A DNA stretch of 64,000 nt, taken from NCBI RefSeq assembly GCF_003589595.1, contig NW_020653712.1, positions 594,260 through 658,259 on the forward strand, given 5' to 3'. How positions within the stretch are numbered: position 1 is the first letter of the stretch; each line of letters starts with the position of its first letter. This DNA is from Hyposmocoma kahamanoa. Its lineage: Eukaryota; Arthropoda; Insecta; Lepidoptera; Cosmopterigidae. Of the stretch, positions 10,176 through 20,339 are shown in pieces. The notes below the pieces were generated by a model, which saw only the letters and a list, made by a program, of their open reading frames with translations, did no database searches and was not told the origin of the DNA. Both the position numbers and the translations under genes were made by a program.

Positions 10176-11550
10176 TTCTCTGATGTAGATTCGGTAGGAA
10201 CAACCGCTCAATATTATGAGAACTATTCTGCCGCCCTTAGTTAATGGGGCGCTTGTGACAAAAAGTCAAACCCGAAAAAATAACGTTCAAAGAAAAAAAG
10301 AAAAGTAATTACAACACTATTGTTAACTTTAGTGTAATAAATAAGGCGGAAGGGCAGCATGTAGTTGCAATTTCTTTTCAATGTGTGGCAGTTTAACATT
10401 TTAAAAATTTTTATTACATTGAATAAGAGGTAATATTTTCACTTTATTTTAAATTTGTGTAAGCATTGTGTAACTGTCATCTGGAAAATAAACCTTTTTC
10501 AGTAAATACATATATGTACAGCGTTAACTGAAGAAGATGGAAACTTAAATGTAAGTTGCGCCTTTTATTTACTTAAATGATTGAAATGTGTAGTTAAAAA
10601 AAGTTATGTATCTAGGCAATTAAGCCTTATTGCCAATTTCAGTAATCAGTAATCAGTAATCGTTTTGTATTTTCTGAATGCGTCCAATTAACTTAGTTTG
10701 ACTTTAAAAGTGTGGATACTTACTCCCTTTTCTCTTACGGTAACTTCATACCTAATCCATATAGGAAAAAAAATAAAATTACGGCAGATTTGTCTTTTTT
10801 TCCTGAACACGGCAGTACACGTAACTCATTTTTTGAAAAAGTGTCACATGCGCCCTTTCAACTTACGGTGGCAGTATTTCACACCAGACTACACGGTGAG
10901 GCTTATTATGATAAAAAGTACTATTAGAATGGGTACATTTTACTTTTATTTGTTAATTTTGAATCTAAGAAATGTCTTAAGATTTTATTTCCCAAATAAA
11001 TAATAATTATAACAAAATTTTTGTTGTTGCATTTTCCTTAATATAGGCGCATCTAAATACAATAGTGTCCGTACACAATTATGCGCTGTTATATAGGGTC
11101 GACATTAATACAATCGTGCGGGCCAAAGTTTTCCAAGATGGCGGCCGGAAAATGGAAAATTGACCTCAGATTCATCATCTATAGGTCAATTTCTGGTACA
11201 TACAATTTTTTTTTCGGAGAAATTCCAAGTAGTTTCAGAGTCGGTCTGAAAGGGCTAGGCGGGATTATGAATGCGTAAAAAATATTGTATGAAGATAAAT
11301 ACTTCTATGCTCCTTGACATATACAGATAAATGCTGAAAAAGGTTGAATTTTGAATTATGATAACAACGTTCATATACACCATTAGCCACTTATATCAGA
11401 ACTTAAAAATGAAGCCATTCCATTTTTTGATGGTCACCCAACCTTACAAAAAAAGAAGTTATAATTTTTCAAATGTGTCCATGTGGCGAGTGGGTTATAC
11501 TCGTATTACATAGACGTATAACTTGAAAAAAGAATTCATTCTGCTGCGGT
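10175..11550. other. AT-rich spacer
   Basis: Overlapping short plus-strand frames at 10698-11003 lack motifs and sit in A/T-rich DNA. A CAGTAAT direct triplication lies near 10640-10662. Near 11139 is CCAAGATGGCGGCC, a strong YY1/PHO-like core, inside an unidentified 11040-11400 segment. Confidence 0.4.
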
Positions 11551-11800
11551 GAAGAAGGTTCTAAAATCTCTCACTAGATGTCACTAGCTCAGAATGCCGA
11601 AAAATCCAGTACAAAGAACAACAACACATAGGCGAATTTCGACAACTCGATAAGTTGACCCGTAGCTCAGTTGGTATTAACAATACTACGGTGCAGTATG
11701 GCTGCGGGTTCAAGTCCCATCGGGTCGAAAAAGTTTTCTAACGTGTTGGATCTTTGCACTAACAATTATAATAAAAACTAGTGGAGTTAGTTCACAAAAA
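11550..11800 (+). mobile_element. tRNA-headed SINE, family A2, copy 1
   Basis: The 5' extension (CTCACTAGATGTCACTAG, GCCGAAAAATCCAGTAC) is shared with 15480-15600. A tRNA-like head follows (CCCGTAGCTCAGTTGG ... GGGTTCAAGTCCC), then a tail reaching CTTTGCACTAACAATTATAA. The anticodon-arm region is disrupted. Confidence 0.65.
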
Positions 11801-12460
11801 AATCTCAATAAAACTAATAATACTAAACTAAGTAAACTAATAAACTTTATATTGCTTACTTATATATGAAAGAAAGAAAGATAGTTTCTCTTCTGTCACC
11901 ACCACACAGGAGAACGAAATTGGGTCTCAACTCACCGGTCAGCCGTCTGTCCAGACTACACAATGAGTATAGTGCAATAGTAGATATTTTCTCGGACTCG
12001 ATAACCGGTCTCCGCAAGGCCATCCTTAGCAAGTACACTAGCAGTATTCATAGCATTAATTGCAAAAATTGATATTACACTAAACCTTTACATATAGGAT
12101 GTATATTTTTTATTCTGACTGTCATATTTTATTGTTATATTCAGTTTGTTCTTTTTTCTTTCTATAATACACTGTAATATTAAGACTGTTCTGCTCAATT
12201 GAATGAAAGCTGTTTTTCATTTTTAAATAGTTGTTCATCTAGCTAAACTCCCTTACCATTGTAAAACGTACATGTATCGATGTAACAATTGCTGATGAAC
12301 CTCAATAAAAAAAAAAAAAAATATTATACATCACATTTCATACATAGGGGTGCACTAATGGAGCCTCCGTAGGACGTACCATTCCTTTCTTGTGCGTCAG
12401 GCGCAACCTGGGTATCATTCGACGAGTACCTTAACCCGATCGGTAATTCTTCACTACGAT
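11800..12460. other. Spacer with an A14 run
   Basis: Holds an A-run at about 12308-12322 that may mark an old retroposon tail. Opposing short frames at 11856-12072 are unconvincing. Confidence 0.35.
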
Positions 12461-12469
12461 GGCAAGTAT

Positions 12470-12730
12470 TAGAGCGTTTTGCGCAATATGTCCGGATTCG
12501 GAACTGGTAGAATCTTCTACCAGTTCCGAACCCGAGAAACGACTGTGCGAAATGTCACAGGGATCATTTTATCTCTAGGTGTACTTTCTCGGATCTCGGA
12601 TTCGTATTTTCTCGGATTGGAATCGGACTTAGTGCACAAGCGACATCCGAAGTGGTTCCGAGTTTTCTGGATTTGTATAGTCTCGGATACGTAATGAATA
12701 CGCATCGGATGCAGTACACAAATGCGCTTA
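12470..12730 (+). mobile_element. MITE family E, copy 1
   Basis: Imperfect inverted ends (AGAGCGTTTTGCGCA... and ...TACACAAATGCGCTTA). The body is shared with 13912-14115 in inverse orientation and with 41600-41790. Common blocks are GTCACAGGGATCATTTTAT and GTGCACAAGCGACATC. It contains the hairpin at 12497-12530. Confidence 0.6.
12497..12530. repeat. Perfect 16-bp hairpin, 2-nt loop
   Basis: TTCGGAACTGGTAGAA and its exact reverse complement are separated by TC. It lies inside the family E element and is absent from the 41600 copy. Confidence 0.9.
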
Positions 12731-12744
12731 CGGTGCAAGAATAA

Positions 12745-13900
12745 TGATAAGAAGAACATTCATATTAGGTTACAATTAATTTTAGTTATTCAACTCCATA
12801 TCATTTCCTGTTCTAAATCCCAGAGCGCTATCTTTCCGACGACAGGGAGGTGATGCTCTTTTATATCTATTTATTTCATTTATAACCCATTTATTTTATT
12901 ATATTTCCTTTTTTACCACCCGACGTAGGACCGTAGCTAGATTCCTATTGGCGCCTTTTGTGAGTGTAATATTGCGCCCCTCGTTAATTTACAATGACAT
13001 AGTAGGTACCTACGAAACATCTAAATCTATCTAACATCTAATCTATAGTAGGGTACGAAACATCTAACCGTTGAAATGTTATTTAAATGTAAATGGCAAT
13101 GGAATGAAGATTTATTTATGTCTTATTAAAATTATTAACTTCCAATCACTTCAATGTATTTTTTATGGCAGAATAAGCGCGTATATACTCAAATTTTTTC
13201 TTTCATTTTCATAAATGAATGCACGCTAGTGTAAGAATGTTAATCTCTTTAGATTTTATCTCTCAAAGACACTCTTGGAGCTCAGACTATAAAGTGCTCT
13301 GACCTATTGTATTATGTACCTTATTTATTAACAAGTTGGCAAACATTACAATGATTAAATTTATCAGCACATATTCATCTGACATCAGATTCTTACCCTA
13401 CTCTATAAAATCGTTGATATAATTCATTAGCAAGTTATTCAATCGAGTTAATTTAAATTTAAATATTTATGGAGTTTCCACGTTTTCGCGATTGCTATTC
13501 ACTGGAAACGAAACTATTTTTCAGGATGTAAAATCTGTTATTACTTTATTCGATTGAACTAAATGCCTCTAGAGATTACAGCTTTATGGTTTTATTACAC
13601 GCCCTTCTAGTAATCCACTGGCTACGGCTCTGACTTAACCCATCAAGGCGTTCTCACAAAATGACTCTATTTAATAAAAAATACCATTTTTTATTTTCAT
13701 TCTTTAAAATATGGTAATTACGTGGAGACAGTTTGGTGTTGGTATGTTGTTGTGATATGTTTGTTGGTAGTTTCCTGTTTTAAAGGTTTTGATAAATAGA
13801 ACATAAATTAAAGTTAGTTTACATGTTTAACGTTTTTCTTTAGGACCCTGAAGTGGCATTGATTATACTTGATTTCTCAAACAAAATCTACTTTTCCTAA
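12745..13900. other. AT-rich spacer with a family H fragment
   Basis: 13460-13540 resembles one arm of family H (TTTTCGCGATTG, GAAACGAAACTATTTTTC). Nothing else is recognised. Confidence 0.4.
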
Positions 13901-13911
13901 TCTTTACAGGG

Positions 13912-14115
13912 CTCTGCGTTTGCTGAATGCATCGGATTCGTATTTGTTCCGAACTATGCAAATCTAGAAAACTTGGACCCACTTCGGATGTCGCTTGTGT
14001 ACTAAGTCCGATTTCAATCCGAGAAAAACTAATATCGCTTGTATACCTAGAGATTAAAATGATCGCTGTGACATTTCGGACCGTCATCGTCATTCGGCCA
14101 TGGTCCGCAAATGCT
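13912..14115 (-). mobile_element. MITE family E, copy 2 (inverted)
   Basis: Shares GTCCGATTTCAATCCGAG and the GATGTCGCTTGTG block with copy 1 in reverse orientation. Its ends are CTCTGCGTTTGCTGA and ...CGCAAATGCTCTAG. Confidence 0.6.
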
Positions 14116-14149
14116 CTAGTCTGTTAATTTTAAAACATCTTAATTGCGT

Positions 14150-14580
14150 GTCAGTGGAGTTTATCATATATTAGATAATTACTGTATTTTTTTAAGTTTA
14201 TTCAATGTCACGATATTTGATCAACATGATATTCAATTATTTTTGTGAAATTACTCCACTAGTTTGTTATAATTATTAATACAAAGATCCAACACTCAGA
14301 AAAAACATCCTTCTATCCGGCCGGATTCGAACAGACGTCTTCTATAGCGTCTTCCGTAGCGCCATCTGTGACAAAGGTATGTAAGCTTTTCTGCAAGAAA
14401 GTCGTTGCAAATCAAAAAACAAAGATCTGCAATAAGCACATAGAAAAATTCGTAAGGTTGACAAAGCTGACACGATGTGCTGGAGACGTTGATTCAAATC
14501 CAGTCGGATTGAAGAATTTCTTTCTAAGTATTGGATGTTGGTATTAATAATTATTACAAATTTCACAAAAATAATTGAAT
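14150..14580. repeat. Inverted pair of SINE A copies
   Basis: A minus-sense copy (14150-14395) meets a plus-sense copy (14390-14580). Each carries the family's B-box area and the CAAAGATC block. The arrangement forms a long imperfect inverted repeat. Confidence 0.55.
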
Positions 14581-14699
14581 ATCTTGGTAGTCAAGCACCG
14601 TGATGTTCAATATACTTTAAAAAAATACCAAATAGTAATCTAAACAGTGTCAGATAGTACAAAAAAAACTTTGATAAATTTATTATGTGTTGTAAAAAG

Positions 14700-14910
14700 T
14701 TTCAAAAGTTCTTAGGTTTTCGCGATTGTTACACATAGGAAATGAAACTATTTTTCCAGATTTAAACAGCGTATATTTGTTTTTTGGTCACGTCCCATGG
14801 TCACGGTGACCATGGGACCTGTAAAGGGCCCGAAACGTCGGTTTGTTTGGAAAACAAATATACGCGATTTAAATCCGGAAAAATAGTTTCATTTCCTCTA
14901 TGTAACAATA
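14700..14910. repeat. Family H foldback repeat
   Basis: Two inverted arms of about 95 bp meet at a perfect 13-bp palindrome (14792-14804 and 14806-14818, core CCCATGGTCAC). The right arm reads ACCTGTAAAGGGCCCGAAACG, TATACGCGATTTAAATCCGG and AATAGTTTCATTTCC. Single arms recur at 8815, 30525, 48225 and 49085. Confidence 0.75.
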
Positions 14911-15470
14911 GTTATTGTTAATGACGTTAGTAATATATTTCTGAGTGGTTGTTAGTATTTTTCGAATAACCCTACCTATATTCATACGGCGTAATAAAGC
15001 CATAATCTGCAAAATGACAACTTTCCATGAGAGAAGGTTAAAGATTCTATAAACGAAATTAGTCCATACCTTTCAATGCATATTAGAAGAGTTATAAAAT
15101 TTCACATATATGTAATTTGTTTAGTGTATTTCGTATTATTATTATTAGTATTTATAATATTCATGTGATAAAACCACTTTTAAACCACGTAGGTACGATC
15201 ACAATCCGGCTATTATTAATTAAATACAATGTTTACAATTTAGAAAGAACTATAATAAACGGGTTGCAAAAACAAATATTAATCACAACACATAACATGA
15301 ACAAAACTGCAAACAAAACTAAAAAGCATTGCAAGTCAATCCGCCACCATAAATCATGCAAACATATTGTTACTAACTCTCTATTACAAACAAAACCAGT
15401 GGAACTGATTTCACAGAAAAAAACTCAATAATACGTTTGATCAAAAAGCGACATCACCGTTAGCTTGAGC
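14910..15470. other. AT-rich spacer
   Basis: The frame at 15117-15431 is low-complexity in A/T codons with no motif, and is not called as a gene. Confidence 0.45.
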
Positions 15471-15710
15471 TATAAGAGGTTCTACAATCTCTCACTAGAT
15501 GTCACTAGCGGCGCAGAATGCCGAAAAATCCAGTACAAAGACCTATAACAACAACACATAGGAGAATTTCGACAACTCCATAACGTGGCCCGTAGCTCAG
15601 TTGATAAGAGCAGCGCTACTGTACAGCATTTTCACGGGTTCAAGTCCCATCGGGTCGAAGAAATTTTTCTGTTCGTTTGATCTTTGTATTAATAAAGCAT
15701 AACAAAACTA
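15470..15710 (+). mobile_element. tRNA-headed SINE, family A2, copy 2
   Basis: Same 5' extension and head as 11550-11800. The A box area is CCCGTAGCTCAGTTGATAAG and the B box is GGGTTCAAGTCCC. It ends in GATCTTTGTATTAATAA. This copy keeps a better tRNA-like fold than copy 1 but still lacks a clean anticodon stem. Confidence 0.65.
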
Positions 15711-15835
15711 TTACAAATTATTGAAACATTAACACATTTAAAACTACAGAATTGATTATTTTGATTCGTTAGTAACAAATTTTCAAAAAGGTTCTATTTC
15801 TGGTTTGACAGTATTGGTTTCTGTTTACCTGCGCA

Positions 15836-16326
15836 CATCGAGTATATCACCCAGAAATAAAGACGAAATAAGGGCCATCCATCCTTGGCAACTCAAAAGG
15901 GTCTTATATCACTTTTAAATATTAACTCTCGTTTGCGCTGAAATCACAAATTAGAAAGCTGAAATGGTCAATCTGTATATTCCAAAAATATTCTGTATTT
16001 ATTGTAATAAAGATAATAAATATCTCTAACTATGGTGGGCTGTTCCGTTCGGTGGTGTGAGAAAAACAGGAAAACATCAAATTACAAAACAAACGGAATC
16101 ACATTTCATCGGTAATTAAATATTAAATATGTAATTTTTCAATTTTCGTCCATTATAGCAAAGCTCTAGTTAAACTAGTCGAATTGAAGTGAAACAATTG
16201 ACGCCACCCGTCAATTGTTTCCAGTTCGGGCTGGCCAATCGGAACGTAGTTGTCGCCATAATGATTTGGCAGAATACTTTTCAAACAAATTATTTTTCGT
16301 CTCTGTTTCTGGTTATATACTCGATG
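15836..16326 (+). mobile_element. P-like THAP MITE, copy 2 (complete)
   Basis: A 491-bp element with TIRs beginning CATCGAGTATAT at both ends. It is flanked by CCTGCGCA (15828-15835) and CCTGAGCA (16327-16334), an 8-bp target duplication with one mismatch. Eight-bp duplications, TIRs near 31 bp and a THAP-encoding first exon are hallmarks of the P superfamily. No catalytic transposase sequence is left, so it would depend on an enzyme in trans. A perfect 13-bp hairpin lies at 16191-16221. Confidence 0.82.
16032..16111 (+). pseudogene. THAP-domain first-exon remnant in P-like MITE
   Basis: The ATG at 16032 opens MVGCSVRWCEKN, then TNGITFH, ending at CG|GTAATT, a plausible donor in phase 2. The C-x4-C pair and the FH motif match the beginning of a THAP zinc finger, the sequence-specific DNA-binding domain of P transposases. 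The later Cys and His ligands would be in the next exon, which is missing. It is a coding relic, not a gene. Confidence 0.7.
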
Positions 16327-16414
16327 CCTGAGCATCAAGTATGTTGGAAAGTAGTTTACCCCTAAAAATTTGCTTTTGTGGCTCTCACAATGGTATTTAC
16401 ATAGCTGCTATTTT

Positions 16415-16690
16415 TTTATGATACTAAGTGACGGGACTAACAAGTCGTGCGCCTGATGGTAAGCGGCACGCCTGTCCATAACAGTTGCAGCGCCACTCAG
16501 AGCTTTAAATCACAAATATCTGAGGGGCACTGCCACTGTGTCCGTCACCCTGAGACATAAGTTGAAAAGTCCCATGTGCCTGTTATTTCACTAGCACCCT
16601 ACCTTCAAAATCAGACCCGGTAATACTCACATTAAAGCTTGGCGGCAGAAATAGGCAAGGTGGAAGTATTTCCCTGGACGAACTCTTAGC
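16415..16690 (-). mobile_element. Family B repeat
   Basis: A nearly full copy from TTATGATACTAAGTGACGG to TCCCTGGACGAACTCTTAG. Confidence 0.7.
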
Positions 16691-17700
16691 TACATAGTGA
16701 TATTTACATAATCTTGCATATGTACACATTTCAGGCATCTTGGCTGTCTAGTTAATTGCTAAGAAAGAGTCTTCAAAAAAAAAACAATGTACGACACACT
16801 TTATTAAAGACTAACTATTACAAAAAACTTGCACATTACGAGTATATGTATATGGATTTGAAGTGAACAAAACCAGGGCTCCGTTCCTCGCTCGAGTCTA
16901 CGCGATAAGTGCCTACCGCTGAGTGTATCGCCGACAGTGCAAGCGCCCAGACAAGTCTTTTATTTACATTACAATTCTTATGCAACCCCAGCATTCGGTT
17001 CCGCACGACTGCACACGGCGGATAGCGTTACTTTCACCTCTCTGAGCGTGTACTTAGATTCATTTTTCTTCGTAGTGAGCTCCTGGTGTCATTAGTCAGA
17101 TTTAGTTAGCTATTTATTATATTTAGTGTGCACGCGTCATTATTAGCGTATACAGGTATTTTCGATTTTGTTTGAGAGTGGTATAACTGTTACGTAATCT
17201 GTGACAAAACGCTTGCGTGTTTTATTTCGATGACCATGCCATCTATTAACATTTCGTAGTAAAGAGTTCTTTGTCATCAAAATCAAATATATTATAGATT
17301 TTAAATATAATGTTCCCTTTTTGTTTTTAAATAGAAGAGAAACCCGAAAATTTTTACGTTTCCATAATGGTAACGCAAAATTCAACTTTTCGTCGTAAAG
17401 ACCACAATAGCAAAGTTTTTGCGGGGGAATAAATTTTTTTCGTGTTTTTTTCTTAGAACCAATTTAAAAAATTATATTAATAATAATCTTTTGACTAATA
17501 TAATATTAATAAGCCAGAAATAAAAATCGCCTTTCATGGTGATAACTGATTATTTAAGATTATTTTAATTATCTTAAAAAAAAAACTACACAACAGCGCC
17601 AAATTTGTGAAACAACGAATCTACTCATATTTTTAATGCTCTAGACAACATTTATACAGCCTAAGGAAAATTTTAATGCTCCAAACAGAAGTAATTTAGC
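16690..17700. other. Spacer, nothing recognised
   Basis: A mildly GC-richer patch lies at 16870-17060. No exon with splice signals could be matched to the PLA2 cassette just upstream, though its next exon is expected somewhere on this side. Confidence 0.35.
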
Positions 17701-17704
17701 CTAC

Positions 17705-17929
17705 CTTTCGTCGCAGCGGCAATGCATTAGTGTATTAACCCTCCAGTTGAAAAGGCCGTACTTCTTCTCCATTCCGCCTATCCAGAAAGGACATCTTAAA
17801 TCGTGCACCCTGCAGCATCTATCTGTTTTCGTATAACCACCTAATTGAGAATATCTTGTAGCTGAAAATCCCTTGCCGCACCATTTTGTTCCTGGCACTC
17901 TGAGGAGTTCCATTGCGTCTCGTTTCGGT
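17705..17929 (-). CDS. Phospholipase A2 (group III-like) catalytic exon, cassette B
   Basis: One internal exon of a secretory phospholipase A2, which cleaves the sn-2 acyl bond of phospholipids with Ca2+. The acceptor is ...TTGACAG| at 17930-17931 and the donor is GAAAG|GTAGGC; both boundaries are phase 2. The 74 full codons include [10 protein letters not shown] (calcium loop), DRCCRVHD (catalytic His and Ca2+-binding Asp), a GLFN segment and HCRCDE. It aligns end to end with cassette A at 27667-27888 except for one extra residue: HDLRC here against HDNC. The next exon was not found. It could be an alternative exon, a paralogue or a relic; it has no stop or frameshift. Confidence 0.85.
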
Positions 17930-18360
17930 CTGTCAATTTATTTTTTAATTTTATGCTCTATGTTTTTGATTTTTTTTCTTCAACCAAATGAATGCAATGA
18001 CCTCTTTGTTTTTTTTATACTAGGACGAAGTTTAAAAAGGTAATACAAAATTGGTATTAAAAAAACAGACCACCACGAAGTGTGTTTTATGTTTAAGAAA
18101 ATCGTAAATGTGTTGTTATTCGTTGTAAATCCATCATAGATTATTTAAATAGTGTTGTGACCATACTTGTTACACAGTTGAAAACGAAATTTTGACCGAA
18201 AGTGTACTATTGAATATAACCGAAACAAAACTTTCGCTATGAAAAAAATTTAAAATTTTAGATTTCGCAATGAAATGGTTTTCAACCACATCTCCCGATT
18301 AACTGCCATTTCGAGCAAATTTTCCAGAACAATGTATTTTTTTATTAATGTTAAAAAGGC
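17930..18360. other. AT-rich intron-like DNA
   Basis: T-rich on the minus strand just before the cassette B acceptor. Otherwise nothing recognised. Confidence 0.4.
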
Positions 18361-18585
18361 CCCTCAAGCCGAGGCTATGGCTTCGAATCCGGCCTTGCAC
18401 CTCTGAATTTCTCGCAATTTATATGCGAAATTTAATATGAATTTTACCATGAGTTTTCCGGTGAAGGAAAACACGTCGAAGAAGGTTCACAACTCTCGGA
18501 AAACGTGTGATACTCGCTGAGAGAAGACCCTTGCCTAGCAGTGGGACTTAATAAATGGATTAATGATTAATTTATTGTCGATTTG
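18360..18585 (+). mobile_element. tRNA-headed SINE, family D
   Basis: The head is decayed but has GGCTTCGAATCCGGCC, followed by TGCACCTCTGAATTTCTCG and the GTGAAGGAAAACA block shared with 32180-32220 in reverse. Confidence 0.65.
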
Positions 18586-18589
18586 ACAC

Positions 18590-19340
18590 TTAACGTCCGG
18601 AACTGTAGCTAGTCTTTTTTAAATTTATTATATGATCGAAATACAGTCTTTCAATCAAAAGCATACTATTTATAACAAAAAAGAAAGACGGCGGCTCAGA
18701 AAAAATTCTAAATAATAGGTTATTTGCGTAAATGGTTTATTCCCAGTAATTCCATGTACTTAGTTCCACATGGGACAATTGTAACCCAAAAGTTCCATGC
18801 ATGGAATACTGTGATTATTTATTTTATAACAATATTTTTTTTCTACGATATTTAAAACTGGCTACTTACAATTTGATTTTAATTTCAATATTACTTTTAC
18901 AAGAACTAGTGTTAAGACTATTATAATTTTAACTTATTACATTATAGTTTTTCTCTGTCTATTATATCCGGTAAGAGATTAAAAAAGTCGATATAATAAT
19001 ACTGAATCCAAACACCCATCACTACGCTAAAATAAAAATGTACAAAAGATATACGATCTAGCGCCCGAAGATCTATAGATCATTGTGTTTTATCGCTTTA
19101 TTGACGCGCAATGAATCGGGGAGAGAGGTGCTAAATAATTTGCGTTTACGGCTAAGTACATTCAGTGCAGTTTATAACCTCGTTATGATTAAATTGGAAA
19201 CTCGGGTGCAGTAAGTAATATCCCAGCGGGACCCATCGTACCACTAAGCAAACCACCGGTAGTGTGGTGGGTATTTTTAAGTCCCTGCTGTACTACCAAA
19301 TCGTAGTGTGATAATAGTATGGTAACCATGGGTAAAACCA
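18590..19340. other. AT-rich intron-like DNA
   Basis: Nothing recognised. The minus frame at 19189-19389 has no motif. Confidence 0.4.
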
Positions 19341-19600
19341 CAGAACAATAAATACAGTAGAACTGGTTGGTTAGCGTCTGACGTGTCAACTACGTGTATA
19401 CATAAGGTCTCGAAAGACCTATCTGAGGTCAGTCCGCCATTTTCGCTTTGTATAGTATAGTTGTGTCATTCTTTCGTGCAAATTCTCTAAAAACCTAGAA
19501 AAATGCCTTATTGTGCTGTTTGGAGTGTAAAAATGATAACCGCACCAAAAATATTACTCGGGGTGGTATTTTATATCATCGGAAAGCTTTCATTTCGTCA
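19340..19600 (+). repeat. Third THAP-bearing relic family, copy 1
   Basis: Shares with 35545-35800 an ordered set of blocks: ATAAATACAGTAGAA, CCGCCATTTTCGCT and the ATG region. Inverted ends were not found. The THAP start is described in the next entry. Confidence 0.6.
19503..19582 (+). pseudogene. THAP N-terminus relic (frameshifted)
   Basis: The ATG at 19503 starts MPYCAVWS. After a one-base slip the reading continues as KNDNRTKNITRGGILYHRK, so the Cys-x4-Cys site and the aromatic-His pair of a THAP finger are recognisable across two frames. No splice donor is obvious after YHR. Confidence 0.55.
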
Positions 19601-19685
19601 GATATTTCAATATAATATCAAAACGTCGTCATTTTCAATAATAGGTATTGATGGTATTGAACTTTCAACGATATGCCAATAGGGT

Positions 19686-19835
19686 TGTAGTGTATTGACA
19701 TAATGTACCATAGACAATATACTCGTATGTCACACTGCGGCCCGCCGTTCCCGCCATAACGACACGAGACAGTGGCGTGAGCGGGCGTGTATCGCACGTG
19801 TACGTGAAGCAACAAACGTTGTTTTATTGAGCAAA
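19686..19835. repeat. Dispersed repeat I, copy 1
   Basis: About 150 bp, GC-rich in the centre (ACTGCGGCCCGCCGTTCCCG), closely matched by 22256-22405 in the same orientation. The minus-strand frames through both copies are shared because the DNA is shared. A promoter-like or LTR-like nature is possible but target duplications are not visible. Confidence 0.65.
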
Positions 19836-20010
19836 CAAAACAAAACAAAAAAAAGGCTGTTGTCTATAAGCAACTGTTGAGGTAGCACAACACAAGAGAA
19901 GTAGTTTGGTTTAACAAACAGTAACCGAAAAAATAATTAAAAAAAAACAAATAAACAAACTGTATAAATGACAGTTTGACTAAATGTTGAACGGTATCAC
20001 AAATATAGTA

Positions 20011-20310
20011 TCAAGAGGTAGTGTAGAGAAATCTGAACGGTACCTACGAGGGGAATCGATTTCATTACGATTAGCCCCAACGACAATAAATATATTGTCA
20101 AGAGGTAGTTTAGAGAAATCTGAACGGTACCTACAAGGGGGAGTAGCCCCAAAGACAATAAATATATTGTCAAGAGGTAGGTAGTGTAGAGAAATCTGAA
20201 CGGTACCTACATGGGGAATCGATTTTATTACGATTAGCCCCAACGACAATAAATATTGTCAAGAGGTAGTTTAGAGAAATCTGAACGGTACCTACAAGGG
20301 AATTACTTTC
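20011..20310 (+). repeat. Four-unit tandem repeat, 76-87 bp
   Basis: Units are marked by AGAGAAATCTGAACGGTACC at 20025, 20112, 20188 and 20273. Each is followed by a CCCCAA-GACAATAAATAT-TTGTCAAGAGGTAG block. Two units carry an extra GGGAATCGATTTCATTACGA piece, giving alternating lengths. Confidence 0.85.
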
Positions 20311-20339
20311 ATTACAGATAACCCCAACAAAATGTCGCA

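Noticed and set aside
10698..11003. Overlapping 101- and 71-codon frames
   Set aside because: No splice signals, A/T-driven composition and no domain; accidental.
15117..15431. 104-codon plus frame
   Set aside because: Rich in Ile, Asn, Lys and Thr from AT-rich DNA; no homology recognised.
19980..20249. 89-codon frame with repeated peptide blocks
   Set aside because: It is the 76-87-bp tandem repeat translated; no start context or domain.
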